Below, in pieces: positions 53,385 through 60,516 of a stretch of 64,000 bases of DNA. Numbering within the stretch: position 1 is the stretch's first letter; each line of letters begins with the position of its first letter. The notes beneath the pieces are model-generated. The model was not told the origin of the DNA. It searched no databases and saw only the letters and a program-made list of their open reading frames with translations. Made by a program: the position numbers and the translations under genes. The stretch comes from Neolewinella agarilytica (lineage in GTDB: Bacteria; Bacteroidota; Bacteroidia; Chitinophagales; Saprospiraceae). The DNA lies in contig NZ_FOFB01000010.1 of the NCBI RefSeq assembly GCF_900110645.1, positions 124,001 to 188,000 on the forward strand, given 5' to 3'.

Positions 53385-53831
53385 TCCCCGGATGAGGAGT
53401 TTTGCTCCGGAAAAACAGCCGCTCGTGGCGTGCATGAATGCATCCCTGCCAGCGTTATACTCGCGCATGCGCTCGGGTATTTAGGACCAGAGGTCCTCAG
53501 CCGGGGATGATCGCAGGTCGTTTGAATGGCAATAGGATACCGACAGTCCACGGATGAGGAGCTCCGCTCCGAAAGCTCAGCCGCTCGCGGCGTGCATGAA
53601 TGTAACTCTGCCAGCGTTACACTCGCGCAAGCGCTCAGGTATTTCGGACCGGAGGTCCTCAACCGGGGAAGATCGCAGGTCGTTTGAATGGCAATAGGAC
53701 ACCGACAGTCCACGGATGAGGAGCTCCGCTCCGAAAGCTCAGCCGCTCGCGGCGTGCATGAATGTAGCTCTGCTAACGTTACACTCGCGCAAGCGCTCGG
53801 GTATTTCGGACCGGAGGTCCTCATCCGGGGA
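53385..53831 (+). repeat. Right RAYT-associated repeat array (three 123-bp units, 162-bp period)
   Basis: Units lie at 53385-53507, 53547-53669 and 53709-53831, joined by two nearly identical 39-bp spacers. Each begins TCC(C/A)CGG and ends CCGGGGA, and the outer 28 bases pair across the unit with few mismatches. Inside are GCCG-loop-CGGC, a TGTAAC/GTTACA stem in units 2 and 3, and GCGC-loop-GCGC. The array begins 1 bp after the RAYT stop. Confidence 0.95.
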
Positions 53832-53857
53832 TGATTACACTGCTCTTTAACGTCACC

Positions 53858-53877
53858 TTGCACCTGCGTCCGCGCCC
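53858..53877 (-). repeat. Dispersed motif copy abutting the trkH stop codon
   Basis: TTGCACCTGCGTCCGCGCCC joins the trkH stop exactly as at lysS, 26 bp after the end of the RAYT repeat array. Confidence 0.85.
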
Positions 53878-55325
53878 TAATTCAGCCGCCAGAAATAAGG
53901 CGTAAACAGCACCAGCACCGTAAATATTTCCAATCTCCCGACGATCATCACGAAGGAGAGGAACAATTTGATGTGCGCGGGCAGCCAGGCGAAATTATCC
54001 ACTGGCCCAACGCTCCCGATGCCTGGCCCAACGTTTCCAATGCAAGTAGCCATGGCCCCGATGGAAGTCATAAAGTCAAGGCCCATCATTGCCAGAATGA
54101 CCGAACCCAGAACGAACAACAGCAGGTAAAGCAGCAGGAAATTAAACACGTGGGTGATAATCTTCCCCGGTACAACGTCCCGATTTACCCGCAGCGGCAC
54201 GATAGCCGAAGGGTGAATAATTCGTTTAAACTCCAGGTAACTGTTTTTGAAAAAAACGAGGTGGCGGATCAGTTTAATCCCACCAGACGTAGAGCCCGCA
54301 CAAGCCCCCAGAAAAAGCAACACGAAAAATATCAGCGTCAGGCTGGTAGACCAACTGGTATAGTCCGCCGAGACGAAGCCCGTCGTCGTGATCAAACTCA
54401 CGATCTGGAAGAGGCTATCGCGAAAGGCTTGCTCAAAGTCAGCTCCGCCCGTAGCGTAGTAAACCTTTGCCGTCACGATAAGGGTCAGCAATACCACCAG
54501 ACCGATGTAGGCCTTCAGTTCGTCACTCTTCCAGACTTCCGCCCAGCGGCGCTTCAGACTCAGGTATAAGACAGTATAGTTCACCCCGGCAAAGAACATA
54601 AACAGGATAAGCAAGTATTGAATCGCCGGGCCAAAGGCCGCCGCGCTGGCGTTGCGGGTGCTGAAGCCACCGGTTGCCATGGTCGTCAGAGCATGATTAA
54701 TGGATTCGTAAGGACTCATGCCAAAAAGCATCAACAGGACGGTCAGTAAGCCCGTCAACCCGACGTAAATGAACCACAGCCGTTTGGCCGTTTCACTGAT
54801 GCGGGGATGGAGCTTGTCCGACGTCGGCCCCGGTGCTTCGGCCGCAAAAAGCTCAATTCCACCAATACCGAGGAGGGGGAAAACGGCTACCGTCAGGACG
54901 ATGATGCCCATCCCACCGATCCACTGAGTGAGACTACGCCAGTAGAGCAGCCCGCGGGGCTGCGCCTCAATATCCGTTAATACCGAAGCGCCCGTTGTCG
55001 TCATACCGGAGACCGTCTCGAAAATCGCCTCCGGCACCGATGGAATCATCCCGCTGTACAGATAAGGCAACATGCCCGATAGCGTCATGGCCACCCAGCT
55101 CAGGGCAACAATCAGGTAGCCTTCCCGCTTGCGAATCGGAATTCCTTTCGGGCTCTTCACCAAAAACAAACCTCCGCCCATTGCAATGGATGTAAGCCCC
55201 GCCAGTAACAACGGCCTTGAATCTTCCCCGAAGTATAAGCTGAACGGTAGCCCCGTCCACATCATCACCCCCACAATGCAAAGCAGGATGCTGACGACAC
55301 GGGCGATGGGACGGTAGTTGATCAT
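53877..55325 (-). CDS. trkH: Trk-type potassium uptake membrane subunit
   Basis: TrkH forms the K+ channel of the Trk uptake system. The 482-residue protein has four pore segments with the expected filter glycines: SGMTTTGASVL, TMATGGFSTRN, ITTTGFVSADY and CIGNVGPGIG, and the helices of the four M1-P-M2 repeats. The upstream trkA gene in the same direction encodes its cytosolic regulator. The two are separated by 107 bp that contain a repeat hairpin. The stop joins a dispersed-motif copy. Confidence 0.93.
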   Translation of the reverse strand: MINYRPIARVVSILLCIVGVMMWTGLPFSLYFGEDSRPLLLAGLTSIAMGGGLFLVKSPKGIPIRKREGYLIVALSWVAMTLSGMLPYLYSGMIPSVPEAIFETVSGMTTTGASVLTDIEAQPRGLLYWRSLTQWIGGMGIIVLTVAVFPLLGIGGIELFAAEAPGPTSDKLHPRISETAKRLWFIYVGLTGLLTVLLMLFGMSPYESINHALTTMATGGFSTRNASAAAFGPAIQYLLILFMFFAGVNYTVLYLSLKRRWAEVWKSDELKAYIGLVVLLTLIVTAKVYYATGGADFEQAFRDSLFQIVSLITTTGFVSADYTSWSTSLTLIFFVLLFLGACAGSTSGGIKLIRHLVFFKNSYLEFKRIIHPSAIVPLRVNRDVVPGKIITHVFNFLLLYLLLFVLGSVILAMMGLDFMTSIGAMATCIGNVGPGIGSVGPVDNFAWLPAHIKLFLSFVMIVGRLEIFTVLVLFTPYFWRLN

Positions 55326-55432
55326 TTTTAGTTGGTAGTGTTGTAATCGGTAGTCGGTAGTCGGTAGTATTGTAGACGGTAGTATTGTAGGCGATCTATA
55401 GTCTACCGACTACAAAACTACCGTCTATCAGT
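55326..55432. repeat. Tandem TCGGTAG-type repeats with an inverted arm between trkA and trkH
   Basis: CGGTAGT heptamers (about 55347-55367) are followed by a stem in which TAGACGGTAGTATTGTAG (about 55372-55389) pairs with CTACAAAACTACCGTCTA (from about 55409) with one mismatch. It lies inside a likely trkA-trkH operon, so it may attenuate transcription more than end it. Confidence 0.65.
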
Positions 55433-56773
55433 CTACCTAAAGAGTTCCTCCAGTCGTTTAATCGCTTGTGGCAGGGCAAAAACGATGACTTTATCGTTGA
55501 GTTGCAGTTGTGTTTCTCCGTTGGGAATCAGAGTCTGCTCCCCGCGAATGACACCACCAATGAGGGCAGTATCCGGAAAATGGAGATCCTTGAGCTGCTT
55601 TTTGGTCATTTGATTCGACTTGGTAATCACGTATTCAATGACTTCCGCATCCACGCCGTGCAGGCTCGTGATGGCCTCAATATTACCCTTCCGCACAAAA
55701 CGGAAAATACTGTTAGCTGCCAGCAGTTTTTTGTTAATCAGCGTATCCACGCCAATGTTCTGGCTGATGTGGATATACTCTTTGTTTTCCACCTGAGCAA
55801 TGGTTTTATAGACACCATGGTTACGGGCAGTCAGACAGCTGATGATGTTCGTCTCGCTGTTATCCGTCAGAGATATGAAGGCGTCCATGCTGTCCAACCC
55901 TTCTTCCTGCAACAGGTCAATATTAGTGTAGTCTCCCTTAATGACGAGGACATTATTGAGCTGCTGATTGATTTCCTGGCAACGCGTTTTCTTCTTCTCT
56001 ACGATGGTAATGTTGTAGTTATCCTGTAGTCGCTTAGCGGTGGAAATGGCCAGATTCGTCCCGCCCAGAATCATGATGTTCTTTACGGTTCGCTGTTTTT
56101 TACCCACGAACTCCTGCACCAGATGTTGTTTTTCCGGCTTGGTGATGAAGTAAATATGGTCGTTGGTCTTTAGCTGTGTGAATCCACGGGGGATGATCGT
56201 TTTGTGCCCGCGCAAAATGGCAATGGGGTGCAGACCCACCGTAGAGCGCAGGTGTTTGATATCCGCCAGGCGAACTCCTACCAGAGGGCTCCCGTCCTCC
56301 AGCGTAATGCCAAGGAGCGAAAGCTTCCCCTCCTCAAACTCAAAGATATCCGTGAAGGAACATTGCTTGATCAAGCGCTCAATCTCCATCGCGGCCAGCT
56401 GCCGCGGACTGATGATCTGATCAATCCCCAAAGAGCAGATCGTTTCCTCATGCTCCGGCTCCATGTACTCCTCATTGTCGACCCGGGCAATAACGCGGCG
56501 ACTGCCCAATTTTTTGGCGATAATGGCGGCCATCATATTCGTCTTCTCCGAAGTGGTCACGGCCAGCATCAGATTAGAGTCGCCTACCCGGGCTTGCTCC
56601 AGGGTGGCAATGCTGGTGGCATCTCCGCGGATGGTCATAACGTCCAGATGGCTACCGGCATAATCCAGCACCTCCTGATCGTTGTCGATCAGGGTAATGT
56701 TCTGGTTTTCCGTTACCAATAGTTCTGCAAGGTGGAAGCCAACGTCTCCGGCTCCGGCAATGACGATATTCAT
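55433..56773 (-). CDS. trkA: Trk system potassium uptake protein (NAD-binding regulator)
   Basis: TrkA gates TrkH by binding NAD(H) or ATP. The 446-residue protein has two RCK units, each an RCK_N Rossmann domain (IVIAGAGDVGFHLAELL at the start; IMILGGTNLAISTAKRL near 230) and an RCK_C domain, as in full-length TrkA. The open frame extends to 56875, but ATG 56773 begins the canonical MNIVIAGAG N-terminus. It is upstream of trkH in the same direction. Confidence 0.93.
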   Translation of the reverse strand: MNIVIAGAGDVGFHLAELLVTENQNITLIDNDQEVLDYAGSHLDVMTIRGDATSIATLEQARVGDSNLMLAVTTSEKTNMMAAIIAKKLGSRRVIARVDNEEYMEPEHEETICSLGIDQIISPRQLAAMEIERLIKQCSFTDIFEFEEGKLSLLGITLEDGSPLVGVRLADIKHLRSTVGLHPIAILRGHKTIIPRGFTQLKTNDHIYFITKPEKQHLVQEFVGKKQRTVKNIMILGGTNLAISTAKRLQDNYNITIVEKKKTRCQEINQQLNNVLVIKGDYTNIDLLQEEGLDSMDAFISLTDNSETNIISCLTARNHGVYKTIAQVENKEYIHISQNIGVDTLINKKLLAANSIFRFVRKGNIEAITSLHGVDAEVIEYVITKSNQMTKKQLKDLHFPDTALIGGVIRGEQTLIPNGETQLQLNDKVIVFALPQAIKRLEELFR

Positions 56774-56875
56774 AAGCTTGAAGCGCCCTTTTCGTTTAGG
56801 ACGGCGCAAAGGTCGGTAATGTTTGGGGGATTGGGGTTGCGGCGGGAGAATCGTGTGTATCACCAGATATCTCAT

Positions 56876-56961
56876 GGGGCGATGCCCCTGGAGCGATGGG
56901 TTCCCTCGTCGGCTTCGCCGACTTGGTCAGCCATCGCTACTAGCAGACGCCCTTTCAGGGC
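56876..56961. repeat. Structured intergenic element with nested hairpins
   Basis: GGGGC-gat-GCCCC (56876-56888), a long outer stem AGCGATGG/CCATCGCT (56892-56938) enclosing GTCGGC-ttc-GCCGAC, and GCCCT-ttc-AGGGC (56949-56961) lie in the 464-bp gap upstream of trkA. Two short open frames cross it without family features. It resembles a REP/BIME-like unit of a different type from the RAYT-flanking one. Confidence 0.65.
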
Positions 56962-57172
56962 TGGGGTCAGCAGGAGAGTCCGCCTACCTATATTCCTCCT
57001 ATCTGTTGACGAGGTATTTTGCTTTGCGCAACAACCTCCAAATAAAAAACGACCACTCGCCACCCAACCCATATTTTAATCTATTCGAACAATAAAATCA
57101 GAATAAACACACACCAATAGCCAACTTTTAATTATCATTGCAATGTACTAAAACACGCATTATGTTACCACC

Positions 57173-57200
57173 TACCAACTACCAACTACCAACTACCAAA
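57173..57200 (+). repeat. Heptamer tract (TACCAAC)n between an ATG and a signal peptide
   Basis: Three exact TACCAAC units and a fourth ending in A lie between ATG 57162 and an in-frame signal-peptide core (IGFLAILFSFFSMTIDAQ) that has no start codon of its own upstream. Each unit gained or lost shifts the frame by one base; losing one unit joins ATG 57162 to the signal peptide. Confidence 0.85.
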
Positions 57201-57237
57201 AATAGGTTTTCTTGCCATTCTTTTTTCATTTTTTTCA

Positions 57238-59214
57238 ATGACAATTGATGCGCAAAGCACCTCCTCTAACTTTGTGTACAGCGACCATACTGACTGCGGT
57301 TCCCTAAGCCAGACACATGAATTCACGGTTCCTATTGAGGAAGATAAATACGATGGATTAGTGGATGGCAAAGAAATTCACTACACCAGATTAAGTGACC
57401 CTTCGCCAAGTGATGACTGGCAAATGAAGTGGAGTTTCCTAAAAATAGAACAGCTCGATATGGAGTGTGATGAACGCCCTTACGTGACCACCTTCTTCGA
57501 TGGCTTCGCAGGAACGGAGCTTGACACCAATAATTGGATTACCGGATATCGAGACATCCCTCCTTTTAATCTCACGCTTAATGAAGAGGACGCCAAAAGC
57601 TTAGCACTGCCCGAATTTGTAAGCGTTGAAGATGACCTACTACGACTTCGTATTGGGACCAACAACACCGGGAACAACACCGTTACTTTTATTCAGCCAG
57701 ACAGCTCTGAGGTTGAGCGGTCTTTTAGAAACGGAACTGGGACTATAACAACTAATACTAATAGAAAATGGGAAACTCAAAATTTACGAGGAGGCTGCCT
57801 TTCGAAGGGCAGATACACCATTAGGGCTAAAGCTCCTCAAGTTCATCTTGATGAAAGTTTCGTAAGTGCAGTATGGTTCTTCGGCTGGGCCGGAGAAGTG
57901 GACCTTTACGAACAATGCCTTAACAATAACTCGTCCCTAGGTAATAGTTGCGACGTGATGAAGGCCAGTTTTCACCAATGGGCCGTTGATGACGGCAATG
58001 TCGGACAGCATTACGATTTACAAAACAGAAGCCCTAATGCCGGAGAGAGTGGCGAACACATGTTCTACCAGAAAAAAATTGAAGACAAAGGAAAATATAG
58101 TGGAAAATTTATAGAATACCAACTTGAATGGACCCCGTACGAGATGATAATCAGATACGACAATGAAGAAGTATTCACTTTTCACAGATACTGGACTTTT
58201 GACGAGGAAGGGTGCAAGCGATTTCCACTGACTTGTGATAGAATCCCGAGCGGAGTTCCATTGGATAACGTCTGGGAAATTGTCACCTGGAATCGGTGGA
58301 GATCCTTTTTCATGGACTTGGTGATTTCTACAGGCCTTAACAGAGCAGATGAAGTTTTTGAAGAAGACGAATTCTTCGAAGTCGACTGGGTCCGTTTCGA
58401 ACACAAAACAGACAATGCTCTCATCAACGGACCGGAATTACTCTGCCCCGGAGAAAACCTTGGTGATTTCAATTATTCCATGACCTTTGATGATGTCATT
58501 CAAGGCCCCATTCAATGGTCATTTTCAGAAGAAGGTGTTGTACCCCGTTCAAGTCTAAACCAAAACCCACTCCGCTTATGGTCGATAGATGACGATTTGA
58601 ACTCTTTCGACATCCAGGCGACCACCCAAAACGGACTAAGCTGTATGGATTACCGGGTAGCAGGAACCGTACGGGTGGGTAACCCAACCGTGGAAAACTT
58701 CACAACAGAAAACCGTGGATGCAGCGGGCTTGTGCTATATGGTGACTACCCTGCCGATATTGGAACCTACGATTGGCAGGTTTTTCCCACCGACAAGAAC
58801 GTTCCGCTCGATATTACTCAGGGAGATAATTGGCTGGCGGTACATCCGGACGATTTAAGCTCAACCGCTTCTTATGGCTTCCGGTACATTCTGACCCTCA
58901 CCAATCGATGCGGCCGCACCCAGCAAGAAGGCTTTCATTGGGTACAGGGCTGTAAAGAATTCACCATCAAGTCTATTACCAATCCCGTTACTGATTTACT
59001 CCGCTACGTCATCTATGAAGATGGGAAAGAGTACGCGAGGGACAACGAAGTTGATGTCTTTCTTTATGATTTCAATGGGAATGTCCTTTCTACTCAAAAG
59101 TCAACGGGTAGAGGAGAAATAGCCGTGACTCCCCTTCAGCCAAAAACCTATTATCTCTCTGCAAAAATTCCAGGTACAGAACAGGCCGTTAGTACCACAA
59201 TCATCAAGAACTAA
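57238..59214 (+). CDS. Secreted GH16-like protein with T9SS-type sorting domain (start possibly phase-variable)
   Basis: A GH16-type beta-jelly-roll domain (about 75-390) includes LRGGCLSKGRYTIRAKAP, GWAGEVDLYEQC with the catalytic E-x-D-x-x-E pattern (about 219-224), and WDRWRSFF-like strands before a C-terminal region. After an Ig/PKD-like stretch the last 80 residues (from about SITNPVTDLLRY, ending VSTTIIKN) look like a T9SS type A sorting domain. GH16 enzymes cut beta-glucans, laminarin, agar or related glycans; the substrate is unknown. The first in-frame ATG (57238) falls inside a signal peptide whose front half lies upstream in the same frame without a start, so the frame seems OFF in this sequence (see the heptamer tract). 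Two paralogous small genes follow within 20 bp. Confidence 0.8.
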   Translation: MTIDAQSTSSNFVYSDHTDCGSLSQTHEFTVPIEEDKYDGLVDGKEIHYTRLSDPSPSDDWQMKWSFLKIEQLDMECDERPYVTTFFDGFAGTELDTNNWITGYRDIPPFNLTLNEEDAKSLALPEFVSVEDDLLRLRIGTNNTGNNTVTFIQPDSSEVERSFRNGTGTITTNTNRKWETQNLRGGCLSKGRYTIRAKAPQVHLDESFVSAVWFFGWAGEVDLYEQCLNNNSSLGNSCDVMKASFHQWAVDDGNVGQHYDLQNRSPNAGESGEHMFYQKKIEDKGKYSGKFIEYQLEWTPYEMIIRYDNEEVFTFHRYWTFDEEGCKRFPLTCDRIPSGVPLDNVWEIVTWNRWRSFFMDLVISTGLNRADEVFEEDEFFEVDWVRFEHKTDNALINGPELLCPGENLGDFNYSMTFDDVIQGPIQWSFSEEGVVPRSSLNQNPLRLWSIDDDLNSFDIQATTQNGLSCMDYRVAGTVRVGNPTVENFTTENRGCSGLVLYGDYPADIGTYDWQVFPTDKNVPLDITQGDNWLAVHPDDLSSTASYGFRYILTLTNRCGRTQQEGFHWVQGCKEFTIKSITNPVTDLLRYVIYEDGKEYARDNEVDVFLYDFNGNVLSTQKSTGRGEIAVTPLQPKTYYLSAKIPGTEQAVSTTIIKN

Positions 59215-59231
59215 GACTACAATTTACCCGT

Positions 59232-59846
59232 ATGAAATTTTTAGTTCTCATAATACTTCTCAGCCTGTCTTTCACTTGTCAAGCGCAGCTCAGTATTGAA
59301 AATATTAACCTCCAAGCAGGGGCTACACTGATGGATTGGGATGGATTGTACAGAAGAATCCCTGGAAGTTACACTAGGCGTTCTGGGTATTTTGGTGGCA
59401 TTACTCTTCGAATAAAACCCAATCAAGCACAACGCGGCTTTCTAAATATTGCTCTAAAATATCGCCAAACTCATACGGACCGAACGACTAATTTCGAGCG
59501 ATTCAAGCTAGATGAAATAGCTGCAAGTATTGGCATAGGCTCTTCTTGGAAGAAGATCTATTTTAGCTTAAATGGGTCAGCCATTTTTATTATTCAAAAA
59601 ATGAAAATCAGTAATTTTCCTAACCAGGGAAGCGACATAAATAGTGTTGAAAATTTTTATGCTTCACTTAGTGGAAAAATTGGTTTTAACCTAACTCCAA
59701 GGTTATCAATAGTTACAGAACAAGCCCTTCTGAATACAAAGATATACACCAACTATTGGGTTCAAAGAGGCGAGCGCTTCGAAGTACCTCGCTACCCAAA
59801 CTGGACCCTCCTAGGCCTGAGCTACGCCATCTCAAAAAGAGAATAG
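59232..59846 (+). CDS. Small outer-membrane-beta-barrel-like protein, copy 1
   Basis: A signal peptide (ending SFTCQAQ) precedes about 185 residues of alternating beta strands (GYFGGITLRIKPNQ, FLNIALKYRQTHTDRTTNFE, SIGIGSSWKKIYFSLNGSAIF) ending GLSYAISKRE, which suggests a small beta barrel. It starts 17 bp after the GH16-like stop and is followed by a paralogue. I recognise no named family; function unknown. Confidence 0.7.
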   Translation: MKFLVLIILLSLSFTCQAQLSIENINLQAGATLMDWDGLYRRIPGSYTRRSGYFGGITLRIKPNQAQRGFLNIALKYRQTHTDRTTNFERFKLDEIAASIGIGSSWKKIYFSLNGSAIFIIQKMKISNFPNQGSDINSVENFYASLSGKIGFNLTPRLSIVTEQALLNTKIYTNYWVQRGERFEVPRYPNWTLLGLSYAISKRE

Positions 59847-59867
59847 CCTGAGCCCTATTTTTACTAC

Positions 59868-60479
59868 ATGAAACTCCTGATCCTTTCCCTCCTACTTTCC
59901 CTTTCTTTCACGGGTGGTGCGCAGTTCAGCGTAAAGAGTATAGACGTCCAGTCAGGAGCTACACTGATGGATTGGGATGGGTTTATTAGAGGTTCAATTG
60001 TATATTCTAAACGTTGGGGATACTTTTTAGGGTCAAGCCTAAAAGTTCGTAATAGTCCCTCCTCCAAAGGATATATTCTTGCTTCTATAAACTACCGTAA
60101 AACCCACACAGATCGGACTACAAATTTCGAAAGAATAAAGCTTGATGAATTCGCACTTACCCTTGGATTAGGCCAAGATTGGAAAAAAATGAGGTTTAGT
60201 TTCAACAGTTCCTTCATTTTCGTTTCAGGTAAAGAAAAAATTGACAATACGCCAATGAATGGAATTGATCTTGCTAACGTTGAAAATTTTTATCTCACTC
60301 TAAGTGGAAAATTAGCTTTTTCAATAACTAATAAATTGGCTTTATTCGTAGAACAAGCTTTTTTTGAAACCAAAGTATATCACACTTACACAATGCGACG
60401 GGGAGAAAGGTTCGAAGTACCTGATTACCCCAGCTGGACCCTCCTAGGCCTGAGCTACGCCATCTCAAAAAGAGACTAG
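59868..60479 (+). CDS. Small outer-membrane-beta-barrel-like protein, copy 2
   Basis: This tandem paralogue of the preceding gene has a signal peptide (ending SFTGGAQ) and the same strand order: GYFLGSSLKVRNS, YRKTHTDRTTNFERIKLDE, GQDWKKMRFSFNSSFIF. The last 14 residues and the corresponding roughly 40 bp of DNA are nearly identical to copy 1, while the middle has diverged, suggesting gene conversion or recent duplication of the ends. It is the last gene of the GH16 cluster. Confidence 0.7.
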   Translation: MKLLILSLLLSLSFTGGAQFSVKSIDVQSGATLMDWDGFIRGSIVYSKRWGYFLGSSLKVRNSPSSKGYILASINYRKTHTDRTTNFERIKLDEFALTLGLGQDWKKMRFSFNSSFIFVSGKEKIDNTPMNGIDLANVENFYLTLSGKLAFSITNKLALFVEQAFFETKVYHTYTMRRGERFEVPDYPSWTLLGLSYAISKRD

Positions 60480-60499
60480 GTTGCGCTCGCTTGCTAGCA

Positions 60500-60515
60500 C
60501 GCGACTAAAGTCGCG
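60500..60515. repeat. Palindrome CGCGACT-aa-AGTCGCG between convergent genes
   Basis: A perfect 7-bp stem lies between the beta-barrel-like gene and the ABC exporter stop, followed by GGCTAC. It belongs to the T(G/A)AA-loop hairpin class also seen at 12.9, 50.7 and 63.9 kb. Confidence 0.6.
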
Positions 60516-60516
60516 G

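Noticed and set aside
53385..53831. Possible CRISPR array
   Set aside because: The period is 162 bp with 123-bp repeats, the two complete spacers are nearly identical to each other, and no cas gene is present.
53108..53863. Minus-strand open frame of 251 codons across the RAYT 3' end and the repeat array
   Set aside because: Its sequence is the repeat unit translated three times (recurring LRTSGPKYPSACASVTLA-type blocks) and it overlaps the real RAYT gene.
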